DNA of 64,000 bases from Pseudolabrys sp. Root1462 (GTDB lineage Bacteria; Pseudomonadota; Alphaproteobacteria; Rhizobiales; Xanthobacteraceae). Below are positions 35,108 through 43,921 of this stretch, piece after piece (position 1 is the stretch's first letter; each line of letters begins with the position of its first letter). The stretch spans positions 2,061,120 to 2,125,119 of the forward strand of contig NZ_LMFS01000001.1 of assembly GCF_001426945.1 (NCBI RefSeq), read 5' to 3'. Below the pieces are notes generated by a model. That model did not search any database and was not told where the DNA came from. It was given only the letters and a program-made list of their open reading frames with translations. The position numbers and the translations under genes were made by a program.

Positions 35108-35157
35108 AGGCCAAGCCCCCTATTGCTGCTCCGCCGCTGCGACCTAAAGTGCCGGCC

Positions 35158-35892
35158 ATGACTGGGCGCACCATTATGATTGTGGAAGACGACAGCGAGA
35201 TCCGCTCGCTGCTGTCGGATTTTCTGACGCGCGAAGGGTTCACCACGGTCTGCGCCGAAGACGGTGCCGCGATGGACCGCGCGCTGGCGCAGGCCCGACC
35301 CGACCTCGTCGTCCTCGACATCATGCTGCCCGGCGAGGACGGCCTATCGATCTGCCGGCGCCTGCGCGCCACGTCGACGCTGCCGATCCTGATGCTGACC
35401 GCCAAGGCCGACGATATCGACCGCATCGTCGGACTGGAGATTGGCGCCGACGATTATCTGCCGAAGCCATTCAATCCGCGCGAACTGCTTGCTCGGATCC
35501 GCGCCATCCTGCGCCGGAGCGAACCTGTGCCGGTGGCCGGCGTCGCGGCGACGCGCCGCGTCATCTTCGGCAACCTCGTTGCCGATCTCCACGGCCGTGC
35601 GGTGCTCGCAAGCAACGGCCGCACGGTCGATTTAACGTCGGCGGAATTCGATCTGCTTGCCTGTTTTCTCGAACGGCCGAAACGCGTTCTGTCGCGAGAT
35701 CAACTGCTCGACTGGACTCGCGGCCGCAACGCAGATCCGTTCGATCGCACCATAGACGTCTCGGTGAGCCGCCTGCGGCGCAAACTCGTCGACGCCGAGC
35801 CCCAGCTCGCCGACGCCATCAAGACCGTGCGCAACGGCGGCTATCTGTTTGCCATCGACGTCCGGGCGTTGCCGTCCGGTGGTGCAGTCTAG
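35158..35892 (+). CDS. OmpR-family response regulator
   Basis: A 244-residue two-domain regulator. Receiver domain residues ~5-120: acidic pair in IVEDDSEIR, phospho-acceptor Asp54 in LVVLDIMLPGEDG, Thr in LMLTAKADD, Lys in YLPKPFNPRELLARI. A winged helix follows (~145-240): LTSAEFDLLACFLERPKRVLSRDQLLDWTRG, FDRTIDVSVSRLRRKL and IKTVRNGGYLF. Start ATG 35158. The cognate kinase begins four bases after the stop. A direct repeat upstream fits self-binding. Target genes unknown; the divergent small exported proteins are candidates. Confidence 0.95.
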   Translation: MTGRTIMIVEDDSEIRSLLSDFLTREGFTTVCAEDGAAMDRALAQARPDLVVLDIMLPGEDGLSICRRLRATSTLPILMLTAKADDIDRIVGLEIGADDYLPKPFNPRELLARIRAILRRSEPVPVAGVAATRRVIFGNLVADLHGRAVLASNGRTVDLTSAEFDLLACFLERPKRVLSRDQLLDWTRGRNADPFDRTIDVSVSRLRRKLVDAEPQLADAIKTVRNGGYLFAIDVRALPSGGAV

Positions 35893-35896
35893 CGCG

Positions 35897-37255
35897 ATGG
35901 GCCGCTTTCGTATCGGCAGTCGCCTGATCCTGATCGTCGTCGGCGCCATCGTCCTCGGCCAAATTCTGATGGCAGCCGCTTACATCGCCGAGCACCGCGA
36001 CGGCGACGACCGGACGTCCGGCACCCCGGTGCTCGCACAGATCGCCTCGCTCACCCAGGCCCTTGAGCAGGTCCCGCCCGGCGACCGCGCGATCGTTGCG
36101 CGCGCGGCCAGCGACCCCAGGTTCAGGGCCGAAATCCGATCCGGTAAGCCGGCGGACGTCGAGCACACGGCCGTGCTCGGCGGCCGCGAGCAGCGCCTGC
36201 GCGCTCTGATCGGACCGCCGGATGACCGCTTCGTCGCCCTCTCCCTGGTGACCGGTCCGTCCCGCGGCAGTCAGAAAGTGACGCGGCTGCGTGATCTGGT
36301 CGGCGCGCATATGCGCGCCGTCGTCGGTCTTTCCGCCGGCGAATATCTCGACGTCGAAGCCGGTGGGCAACTCACATTGCGCCTGTTCGGAATCCCGATG
36401 GGCTTGATTGCCGGCATTCTTGGATTTGCCGTGGCCCTTGCCGCGATCGTCGCCGTGCGACGTGAAACGAGACCGCTGTCGGATCTGGCCGACGCTGTCG
36501 CCCGCTTCGGCACCGCCATCGAACCACAGCCGGTCGCCGAGCGCGGCGCGCCCGAGGTGCGGGCGCTGGCGCGAGCGGTCAACGCCATGCAGGCGCGCAT
36601 CGCCGATCTGGTGCGCAGCCGCACCGTCGTGCTCGGCGCTATCAGCCACGACCTGCGGACGTACGTCACACGCCTGCGCCTGCGCCTCGAACTGCTGCCG
36701 GACACCGAACAACGCCGCAAGGCAGCGGCCGATCTCGACGACATGCAGGCCCTGATGGACGACGCCCTTGCATTTGCCCGGGCGTCTTTCGCCAATGGTA
36801 CGCCGGAGCCGGTCGATATCACCGCGATCGTGCGCGCCGAATGCGAGACTCAGCGGGCACAAGGGCGTCCGGTGACGTGCACCATCGCAGACGATGCCCC
36901 AGCGCTGCGCGTGCGCGCCACCGCGACCGGACTAACCCGCGTTCTTGCCAACCTGATCAACAATGCCATCGCCTATGGCGGCAGCGCCGAAGTGTCGCTG
37001 CATGCCAGCGCTGCGGCAATCGAGTTGCAGACCGAAGACCGCGGCCCCGGCATCGCGGTCGAGGAGCGCGAGCACGTGTTCGAACCTTTCTACCGGCTCG
37101 AAAGCTCGCGCAACCGCGACAAAGGCGGCGCCGGGCTCGGACTCACTATCGTGCGGCAGATTGTGGAAAGCCTGGGCGGACAGGTCGTCATCGAAGACAG
37201 GCCCGGCGGCGGTACACGCGTTCGCGTCACGCTGCCACGCGCAGACGCTCCGTAA
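35897..37255 (+). CDS. Sensor histidine kinase, EnvZ-like, with altered H-box
   Basis: About 452 residues: TM1 near 10-32 (LILIVVGAIVLGQILMAAAYIA), a periplasmic domain of ~130 residues, TM2 near 170-190 (MGLIAGILGFAVALAAIVAV), HAMP, then a HisKA/HATPase pair. N-box LANLINNAIAYG, G1 EDRGPGIAVEER, G2 GGAGLGLTIVRQI. The H-box reads ISHDLRTYVTRLRLR: the His near 250 is present, but the almost invariant Pro of HDLRTPLT is replaced, which is unusual. The Pro helps shape the helix and phosphatase behaviour in relatives. Paired with the response regulator just upstream. Signal unknown, presumably periplasmic. Confidence 0.92.
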   Translation: MGRFRIGSRLILIVVGAIVLGQILMAAAYIAEHRDGDDRTSGTPVLAQIASLTQALEQVPPGDRAIVARAASDPRFRAEIRSGKPADVEHTAVLGGREQRLRALIGPPDDRFVALSLVTGPSRGSQKVTRLRDLVGAHMRAVVGLSAGEYLDVEAGGQLTLRLFGIPMGLIAGILGFAVALAAIVAVRRETRPLSDLADAVARFGTAIEPQPVAERGAPEVRALARAVNAMQARIADLVRSRTVVLGAISHDLRTYVTRLRLRLELLPDTEQRRKAAADLDDMQALMDDALAFARASFANGTPEPVDITAIVRAECETQRAQGRPVTCTIADDAPALRVRATATGLTRVLANLINNAIAYGGSAEVSLHASAAAIELQTEDRGPGIAVEEREHVFEPFYRLESSRNRDKGGAGLGLTIVRQIVESLGGQVVIEDRPGGGTRVRVTLPRADAP

Positions 37256-37371
37256 GACCACCAAAGCCATGCGTGCGGATATCTGTCGCAGGTAGAAAGC
37301 GCTGTCGCGACCAGCGAGATTTTGTGCAAATGTCCGCGCAGCTCAACGGCCAGAAGATTTGCACACGAACA

Positions 37372-38724
37372 ATGACGAAGTCCGCCGATCCCGTCGTCAG
37401 CCCGCTGCTGACTGACCTCTACGAACTCAACATGGTTCAAGCCTATCTCGATAAAAGCGAGACCGGCGAGGCCGTCTTCGAATTCTTCGTGCGGAGGCTG
37501 CCGGCGCGCCGCGGTTTCCTGTTGGCTGCAGGCCTCGAAGACGCGCTCGATTATCTCGAGACACTGCGTTTCTCGCCCGCCGAGATCGATTGGCTGAAAA
37601 GCACCGCGCGTTTCCGCGACAACTACCTCGATTATCTGAAGGACTTCCGCTTCACCGGCGACGTCCACGCCGTTCCGGAAGGCAGTGTGTGTTTTCCGAA
37701 CGAACCGCTGATCCGCATCACCGCGCCGCTGCCGCAGGCGCAGATCGTCGAATCGCGGCTCATCAACATTCTGCATTTCCAGACGCTGATCGCGTCGAAG
37801 GCGGCACGCATGGTGCTCGCCGCGCCGGGCAAGATCCTGTCCGATTTCGGCCTGCGCACCGCGCACGGCGCCGAGGCCGGGCTCTATTCAGCGCGGGCGA
37901 GCTACATCGCCGGCTTCGGCGGCGCCGCCAATGTACTGGCCGGCCAGCGCTACGGAATTCCCGTCGTCGGCACCATGGCGCATTCCTTCATCCAGGTGCA
38001 TGACGACGAGGCCGTGGCTTTCGAGACCTTCGCGCGGTCGCGCCCGAACGACGTCATCCTGCTGATCGACACCTACGACACCGAAGCCGGCGCTCGCAAA
38101 GTCGTCGAGCTCGCGCCGCGGCTCCAGGCGGACGGCATCGCCGTCCGCGGCGTGCGTATCGATTCCGGTGATCTCGCCGCCATGGCCCGCAAGGTGCGCG
38201 GAATTTTCGACGACGGCGGGCTGAGGGACGTCATCATCCTCGTCAGCGGCGGCATCAATGAAGATGTGCTGCAGGTGATGATGAAGGAAGGCGCGCCGAT
38301 CGACGGCTTCGGCATCGGCGTCAATCTCGACGCGTCGATCGATGCGCCGTCTCTCGACTGCGCCTACAAGCTGCAGGAATACAAAGGCCGGCCGAAGCGC
38401 AAATTGTCGGAAGGCAAGCAGACCTGGCCCGGCCGCAAGCAGGTCTTCCGCCAATATGGCAGCGATGGCCGCATGAGCGGCGACACGCTGTCGCTGGAAA
38501 GTGACGCGCCATCCGGCGAGCCGCTGATCGTACCGGTGATGCGTGGCGGCAAGCGCTTTGGCTCGCCGTCGACCTTGGCACAAATTCGCGAACGTGCCGC
38601 GCGCGATCTGGCGCGTCTGCCGGAGCCGCTGCGGCGATTGCAGCCGGACATCGCGTACCCGGTGAAGGTCGCCGATAGCCTCGTCGCGCTGGCGAAAGAA
38701 GCGGATGAGCGAACGAAAGTCTGA
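37372..38724 (+). CDS. pncB: Nicotinate phosphoribosyltransferase
   Basis: NAD salvage enzyme converting nicotinate and PRPP to NaMN. About 450 residues. Family features: PLLTDLYELNMVQAYL at the start, FEFFVRRLPARRGFLLAAGLED, SDFGLRTAHGAEAGLYSARASYIAGF, IPVVGTMAHSFIQVHDDE (with the His phosphorylated during ATP coupling), VRIDSGDLAAMARKVR and IDGFGIGVNLDASIDAP. Start ATG 37372; ATG 37330 is an alternative. The stop TGA directly abuts the stop of the convergent peptidase gene inside the 14-bp palindrome AGTCTGATCAGACT (38718-38731). Confidence 0.95.
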   Translation: MTKSADPVVSPLLTDLYELNMVQAYLDKSETGEAVFEFFVRRLPARRGFLLAAGLEDALDYLETLRFSPAEIDWLKSTARFRDNYLDYLKDFRFTGDVHAVPEGSVCFPNEPLIRITAPLPQAQIVESRLINILHFQTLIASKAARMVLAAPGKILSDFGLRTAHGAEAGLYSARASYIAGFGGAANVLAGQRYGIPVVGTMAHSFIQVHDDEAVAFETFARSRPNDVILLIDTYDTEAGARKVVELAPRLQADGIAVRGVRIDSGDLAAMARKVRGIFDDGGLRDVIILVSGGINEDVLQVMMKEGAPIDGFGIGVNLDASIDAPSLDCAYKLQEYKGRPKRKLSEGKQTWPGRKQVFRQYGSDGRMSGDTLSLESDAPSGEPLIVPVMRGGKRFGSPSTLAQIRERAARDLARLPEPLRRLQPDIAYPVKVADSLVALAKEADERTKV

Positions 38725-39915
38725 TCAGACTCCCGTCCCTGCCCTGTTCCAGCCGCGGAGGCCTTCGCCAAAGATCTCGTGACCGGAGTCGGTGACGAGC
38801 ACGGTGTCCTCCAGCTTGATGAAGCCGCGTGTCGGATGCGCCAGCGTGGTCTCGACCGAGATCACCGTGCCCGCCTCGAGCGGCAAATCGGCATCGGTCG
38901 CCGGATAGGGAACCGGGCCGCTGGCCGTGAGGTGCGGCGCCTCGTGGCTGACCAGCCCCATGCCGTGGGCGAGGAAATCGAGCGGCTGATATTTCGACCG
39001 GGCACGCAGCGGCTCGGCTGCCTCGTAGATGACGCGCCCCGGCGCACCGGCCTTGATCGGCTTCATCGCCGCGCGCTGGATCATCTCGATTTCCGCAAGC
39101 ATGTCTTGGAGTTCGGCATCCGGATCGCCCTGGATTGCCATGCGGCAGATATCGCCAATGTAGCCGTGATAATTTCCGCCGGAGTCGAGCGACATGATCT
39201 CGCCCTTCTCCCAGCGCTGGTCGGTCGGCGCGCGATTGAGATTGGTGCCGGCGGTAATCAGACAATATTCGAAGGTCAGACCGCGCTTGACCTCCTCGCG
39301 GCGCAGCGCTTCGGTGACATCGGCCTTGGTGGCGCCGGGCGGAGTGTTCTCGATCACCGCTCGCATCGAAGCCAGTACGCGTTCGGAGGCTTCCTTGAGC
39401 AGCGCCAGTTCGGCCGGTGACTTCTTGAGGCGCTGCCGCTCGGTCACGTGGACGGCATCGACCCAGTCGGCGTCGGGATAAGCGTCGCGCAGTACCTTGG
39501 CGGCATCGTAAGGCAGGAAGCCGAATTCGGCAGCAATACGCTTCGGTTTGAAGTTGGCCTTCGCCATATAGGCCACCGCCTTCTGCATCGCATCGACCGC
39601 AGTGCCGGAATTGGTCTGCGTTTCCGGAACCCAGAGCGGCTGAACGCGGACCTGAAAGCCTTCGAGCCGGTGGCCGATATAGGCCGCCTTCTCCGGCGCG
39701 CCTTTCGGATAGACGAACACCGGCAGATAGCGGCTCAGACCGATCGCATCCATGTAGTCGAAGAAATTGGCGCGGTGGCCGCCGGTGAAATACCGCGCGT
39801 TGTGCTTCGAGGTTACGACCACGACGTCAATGCCGGCCTGATCCATCAGCCGGTCGAGACGGTGGTGATCGAAGGGAATGGCGAGCGCCGACGCGGCTTG
39901 TGCGGTCACATTCAT
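38725..39915 (-). CDS. M24-family (Xaa-Pro aminopeptidase-like) protein
   Basis: Pita-bread-fold metallopeptidase or creatinase homologue, 396 residues. The N-terminal creatinase-like domain (IPFDHHRLDRLMDQAGIDVVVVTSKHNARYFTGG) is followed by the catalytic domain with the five metal ligands: two Asp in SLDSGGNYHGYIGDICRM, His in HGMGLVSHEAPHL, Glu in ISVETTLAHP and Glu in KLEDTVLV. Start ATG 39915. It follows the MetE-like gene on the same strand with a 117-bp gap, suggesting one operon. It could be an aminopeptidase, prolidase or C-N hydrolase; substrate unresolved. Confidence 0.9.
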   Translation of the reverse strand: MNVTAQAASALAIPFDHHRLDRLMDQAGIDVVVVTSKHNARYFTGGHRANFFDYMDAIGLSRYLPVFVYPKGAPEKAAYIGHRLEGFQVRVQPLWVPETQTNSGTAVDAMQKAVAYMAKANFKPKRIAAEFGFLPYDAAKVLRDAYPDADWVDAVHVTERQRLKKSPAELALLKEASERVLASMRAVIENTPPGATKADVTEALRREEVKRGLTFEYCLITAGTNLNRAPTDQRWEKGEIMSLDSGGNYHGYIGDICRMAIQGDPDAELQDMLAEIEMIQRAAMKPIKAGAPGRVIYEAAEPLRARSKYQPLDFLAHGMGLVSHEAPHLTASGPVPYPATDADLPLEAGTVISVETTLAHPTRGFIKLEDTVLVTDSGHEIFGEGLRGWNRAGTGV

Positions 39916-40032
39916 GGGCGATGCTCCCGGGCTCCGGCTTCTTGTGCTGCCGGCTGCCAAAGCCTAGCGCCGCGGGTGGCCCTTTGGCCACCCCGCCCGC
40001 TTCACATCTGCCGTGACAAAGACCAACAGCGG

Positions 40033-41211
40033 TCAGGCCGCCGCACGGCCCCACAGTTCCTGGCTCGCCAGTCGCGCACCGGCCACCAGTGCTTCCAGCT
40101 TCGCCCACATCACCGTCGGATGAACGCGGCGATAGAACGGCCCCTGGGCAAAGCCGCAGTCTGTGCCGCCGATGACGTTTTCGCGGCCGACGACGCCGGC
40201 CAGCCGCACAATGCGTTCGGCCACCAGTTCGGGATGCTCGACCACGTTGGTGGCATGGCTGATGACGCCAGGGATGAGCACGCGGCCATCGAGCTTGGCG
40301 TTCTTCCAGACTTTCCACTCGTGCTCATGGCGTGGATTGGCGCCCTCGATGACGAAGGCGCCGACCTTGGCCTTGAGGATGATATCGACGATGTCCTTGA
40401 GCGGCACGTCGGAGACATGCGGCCCCGGCCACGAGCCCCAGCACACGTGATAACGGATCTGCTCGGCCGGCAGCCCCTTGGTCGCCTCGTTCATGATCTC
40501 GATCTGCTTTTCCAGCCAGCTCTTGTAGTCGGCGAAGCTCGCCGGCGGCACCATGCGATCGTAGGTCACGGCCGACCGCGCATCGTCGAGTTGCACCACG
40601 AGGCCGGCGTCGATGATGGCCTTGTATTCGGTGCGCATGGCGGCGGCGATCGCCGACTGCAACTCCTCGTCGGTCTTGTAAAACTCGTTCTTGCGGTCCG
40701 GGATGACGCTGGCCGGCGCGGCGACCGGAAGGAACGCGTCTTCGAGCTTCACCTTCGCCAGAGCCGCCTTGAAGTTGGCGATGTCGCGCTGAAGTTCGGC
40801 CTGCCCCGAATAGCTGATCGGTCCGACGCAAATCGCCTCGGTCGTGGTCGAGACGGCTTCCTTGGCGTCGAGCTCGGCATAGAACTCGGCAAAGCGCGTG
40901 CGGTCGGCGCCGCGCTTGAACGGATTGGCCTTGTCTTCTTTGATCGGCCGGCGCTCGAAGCCCGAGAGCCGCGTCAGCGCGTATTGCGCCCAGGAGATCG
41001 ACTTGCCGAACTCGCCATCGCTCGGCACGTCGATGCCGGTCGCCGCCTGTTGCGCAACCACGGCCGCGACGCTGTCGCTCAGGCACCGCTGGTAGGCGGC
41101 TTCGTCATAGGGCTTGCCGCTCTGCACCGCGCGCAGAAAGTCCTGCAGCTCCGGCGGACGGATCAAACTGCCGACATGGGTGGTGAGAATTCGGTCGGTG
41201 CTGCGCTTCAT
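40033..41211 (-). CDS. Short cobalamin-independent methionine-synthase-like protein
   Basis: A 392-residue TIM-barrel protein of the MetE C-terminal/UROD superfamily. It opens RILTTHVGSLIRPPEL, the counterpart of the MetE 'GSFPQT' strand, with DVPSDGEFGKSISW following. Zinc ligands can be placed: His and Cys in RYHVCWGSWPGPH, Glu in FVIEGANPRHEHE, Cys in GGTDCGFAQGP. The N-terminal half of full MetE (about 750 residues) is missing, so it is a core-type enzyme. It may methylate homocysteine from a small methyl donor or demethylate a substrate; annotators often call it 5-methyltetrahydropteroyltriglutamate-homocysteine methyltransferase. Neighbouring M24 protein suggests a catabolic context. 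Confidence 0.85.
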   Translation of the reverse strand: MKRSTDRILTTHVGSLIRPPELQDFLRAVQSGKPYDEAAYQRCLSDSVAAVVAQQAATGIDVPSDGEFGKSISWAQYALTRLSGFERRPIKEDKANPFKRGADRTRFAEFYAELDAKEAVSTTTEAICVGPISYSGQAELQRDIANFKAALAKVKLEDAFLPVAAPASVIPDRKNEFYKTDEELQSAIAAAMRTEYKAIIDAGLVVQLDDARSAVTYDRMVPPASFADYKSWLEKQIEIMNEATKGLPAEQIRYHVCWGSWPGPHVSDVPLKDIVDIILKAKVGAFVIEGANPRHEHEWKVWKNAKLDGRVLIPGVISHATNVVEHPELVAERIVRLAGVVGRENVIGGTDCGFAQGPFYRRVHPTVMWAKLEALVAGARLASQELWGRAAA

Positions 41212-41329
41212 GGAACGTGCCTGCCCTGATCATTGTCGTTAGCCAGAGCTATGCGGCGACAGGCCATGAAATGCAACGGTGGGCATCGCCCAACCGGGCA
41301 TAGCTCGCAGGCGAACGGAGATGTGGAAT

Positions 41330-42574
41330 TCAGGCAGCCGTGCGGGCGGCTTGTGCCGGCGCGGCCGCGGCTAACGAAGTGCCGTCGCGCTGTCCGAGCA
41401 CCAGCTCGAGGGACGCAACTTCGACGCGATTGCGGCCATTCTCCTTGGCGAAATACAGCGCCTGATCGGCCTGCGACAGCAGTTCGACGATGTCCAGGGC
41501 GGGCCCGTCGCAGTGAACCATGCCGATGCTGACGGTCGCAGCGACCGGGCGTCCGTCGACTTCGGAGGCGACATCCGCAAAGGTTTCGCGAATGCGTTGC
41601 GCGACCGTGAAGGCCTCGTCGGCGCGGGTGTCATGCAGGATGACGGCGAACTCCTCGCCGCCGATACGGCCGAAAAGATCTGAAGAGCGCATCGACTCGC
41701 CCGCCGCCGCGGTAAAAATCTCGAGCACGCGATCGCCGACCGCGTGTCCAAAGCGATCGTTGATCGACTTGAAGTGATCAAGATCGATGAGCATGACCGC
41801 GGCCGGACGCGGATCGGACCCGTGCCGTCGGGCCATCTCCGCCGCTTCCTGAAGAAAGGCGCGGCGGTTGGCGATGCCGGTCAGCGGATCGATCATAGCG
41901 GCGGTGCGGTGACGCAGTTCGGTGCGCTCCTTGGCCATCGCGAGCAGGATAAAGGCGATCGAAATCGTGAAGAGCAGTGCCTCGAAACTCAGGACCGTCA
42001 GCCAGACGCTGCCGAACATCTTGTCGCTCGTCATCGCGAAAGGCAGCAGCGTGACCATCGGCGTGCGCAGCAGGAATAGCGCGCCGTGCGCAAACAACAT
42101 GAAGATCGCCGGCCAGCGCGAGACCAGTTGCTCCTTGCGGCCGCGCCAGAATTCCCATGCAGTCAGCCAAGTGTAGGCGGTGATGATGCCGGACGCGACC
42201 ATCGCGCGCGCGTCGACGGCGCCGGTAAGCACCGGCAGACGGCTGACCAGCAGCCAAAGCACCGCACCGGTCACGAGATAGACGGGTTCGACGGGACGGC
42301 CATCGAAGACGCGAGCTCCGGTCCAGGTTACGGCGAAGGCGGTGAAGAGCAGCGCGTTGGCGACGTCGATCGTCAGCACATCGGGCGCCGAGCCGTACAA
42401 GCCGAACAGCACAATCGACGAGGCCCGGATGAGATGCGCGAATCCCCACCACGCCACGGCGCGGATTGCCATGTTCTGCGCCCAGGCGAACAGCAGCAGC
42501 AAGCCAAGGATGGCCTCGACGTACACCGTCACCTGAAAGAGCGTATTGACGTCGAGATTCATGGCTGCCGACAT
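41330..42574 (-). CDS. Diguanylate cyclase with 7-TM-type sensor region
   Basis: A 414-residue membrane protein. Residues ~10-205 hold six to seven hydrophobic segments (VTVYVEAILGLLLLFAWAQN through FEALLFTISIAFILLAMA), followed by a GGDEF domain (~230-390): DPLTGIANRRAFL, MLIDLDHFKSINDRFGHAVGD, RIGGEEFAVIL. The GGEEF active site is intact and RSSD five residues upstream forms an RxxD inhibitory site, so it should make c-di-GMP under feedback control. No EAL domain. Start at 42574 or ATG 42562. A standalone gene. Confidence 0.93.
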   Translation of the reverse strand: MSAAMNLDVNTLFQVTVYVEAILGLLLLFAWAQNMAIRAVAWWGFAHLIRASSIVLFGLYGSAPDVLTIDVANALLFTAFAVTWTGARVFDGRPVEPVYLVTGAVLWLLVSRLPVLTGAVDARAMVASGIITAYTWLTAWEFWRGRKEQLVSRWPAIFMLFAHGALFLLRTPMVTLLPFAMTSDKMFGSVWLTVLSFEALLFTISIAFILLAMAKERTELRHRTAAMIDPLTGIANRRAFLQEAAEMARRHGSDPRPAAVMLIDLDHFKSINDRFGHAVGDRVLEIFTAAAGESMRSSDLFGRIGGEEFAVILHDTRADEAFTVAQRIRETFADVASEVDGRPVAATVSIGMVHCDGPALDIVELLSQADQALYFAKENGRNRVEVASLELVLGQRDGTSLAAAAPAQAARTAA

Positions 42575-42786
42575 TGATACGGGCGTGAGGCCGATCCCGA
42601 GCCGTCCCGGCCACGCTCGATCAATACAACTCGGCTAATAAAAAAAGTGGTGAATGTGCATTAGAAACCGCCCGTGGAACTTCAACATGGTTTCGAAGCG
42701 GTTTCCAGGATGAAAGGCATTTGCCGGCAAAGCGCACGTCGCGGCGGTCCGGGCCTCTCAAACACCTGAAAAAGAGTAGAATTATG

Positions 42787-42847
42787 CTGCGAGCACGCGG
42801 CCTTGTCGCTGGTAGAGGGGTCCTCTAGGCTCCCCGTCCGCTCGCAG
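42787..42847 (+). other. Foldable leader upstream of cysK
   Basis: CTGCGAGC (42787-42794) pairs perfectly with GCTCGCAG (42840-42847), enclosing a small hairpin TAGAGG/CCTCTA (42813-42827). GGGG at 42817-42820 could instead pair with CCCC at 42832-42835, breaking that hairpin. A TAGAAT -10-like hexamer (42777-42782) would start transcription at the base of the outer stem; the ATG follows 20 bases after it. It does not match any riboswitch consensus that I know. Confidence 0.4.
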
Positions 42848-42866
42848 AACCCCACCTGGAATAAGA

Positions 42867-43901
42867 ATGCATACGCGCAACGGCATCATCGAAGCCATCG
42901 GCAACACCCCTCTGATCCGGCTCAAACGCGCCTCCGAGGCGACGGGGTGTGAAATATTGGGTAAGGCCGAGTTCATGAACCCCGGCGGCTCGGTCAAGGA
43001 CCGCGCCGGCCGGCAGATGATCCTCGAAGCGGAGAAGCGCGGCGAACTGCGCCCCGGCGGCCTGGTGGTCGAATCCACCGCCGGGAATACCGGTATCGGA
43101 CTGGCAGTCGTCGCCGCGGCCCGCGGCTACCGGACACTGATCGTCATTCCGGAAACGCAGAGCCAGGAAAAGAAAGACACATTGCGCCTCGCCGGCGCGG
43201 AGCTGGTCGAAGTGCCGGCCCTGCCCTACGGCAACCCCAACAATTATCAGCATGTCGGCCGCCGGCTCGCCGAGGAGCTGAAGAAGACGGAAAAGAACGG
43301 CGTCATCTTCGCCGACCAGTGGAATAACCTCGACAACAGCAAGGCGCATTACGTCTCGACCGGGCCGGAAATCTGGAACGACACCGGCGGCAAGGTCGAC
43401 GGCTTCATCTGCTCGGTCGGCTCCGGCGGGACGCTGGCCGGTGTGTCGATGTATCTCAAGGAGAAGAAGCCAGGGGTCACCATCGGCGTCGCCGATCCGC
43501 GCGGCGCAGCGATGTACAACTATTTCGATCACGGTGAAGTCAAATCGACCGAAGGCGGTTCGATCACCGAAGGCATCGGACTTGGCCGCGTCACCGCGAT
43601 CGTCGAGCAGATGAAAGTCGACAAGGCCTATCTGATCCCCGATGAAGAAGCGGTGCCGCTGGTGTTCGAACTCACCGAGCATGAGGGCCTTTGCCTCGGC
43701 GGCTCCAGCGGCGTCAACATCGCCGGCGCCATCCGCCTCGCCAAGGACCTCGGACCCGGCCACACCATCGTGACGATGCTTTGCGACGGCGGCGCGCGCT
43801 ATCAGTCGAAACTGTTCAATCCGGAATTCCTGCGCTCGAAAAACCTTCCGGTGCCGGACTGGCTGACGCGCAAGACCGACATCAAGCCGCCGTTCGTCTA
43901 G
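42867..43901 (+). CDS. cysK: Cysteine synthase A
   Basis: PLP enzyme forming cysteine from O-acetylserine and sulfide, 344 residues. Lys in NPGGSVKDRAGRQMI binds PLP, ESTAGNTGIGLAVVAAARGY is the substrate loop, GSGGTLAGVSMYLKE binds the phosphate, and LGGSSGVNIAGAIRLA closes the site. The longer C-terminus (LTRKTDIKPPFV) is typical of the alphaproteobacterial form. It begins a plus-strand sulfur-related cluster with alaX and sseA; alaX starts 20 bp after its stop. The 292 bp upstream contain a foldable leader. Confidence 0.94.
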   Translation: MHTRNGIIEAIGNTPLIRLKRASEATGCEILGKAEFMNPGGSVKDRAGRQMILEAEKRGELRPGGLVVESTAGNTGIGLAVVAAARGYRTLIVIPETQSQEKKDTLRLAGAELVEVPALPYGNPNNYQHVGRRLAEELKKTEKNGVIFADQWNNLDNSKAHYVSTGPEIWNDTGGKVDGFICSVGSGGTLAGVSMYLKEKKPGVTIGVADPRGAAMYNYFDHGEVKSTEGGSITEGIGLGRVTAIVEQMKVDKAYLIPDEEAVPLVFELTEHEGLCLGGSSGVNIAGAIRLAKDLGPGHTIVTMLCDGGARYQSKLFNPEFLRSKNLPVPDWLTRKTDIKPPFV

Positions 43902-43921
43902 GACTTTGCATAGGACTTCGT

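Noticed and set aside
39448..41229. 593-codon plus-strand frame opposite the M24 and MetE-like genes
   Set aside because: It spans two real genes and their spacer in antisense; no motif seen.
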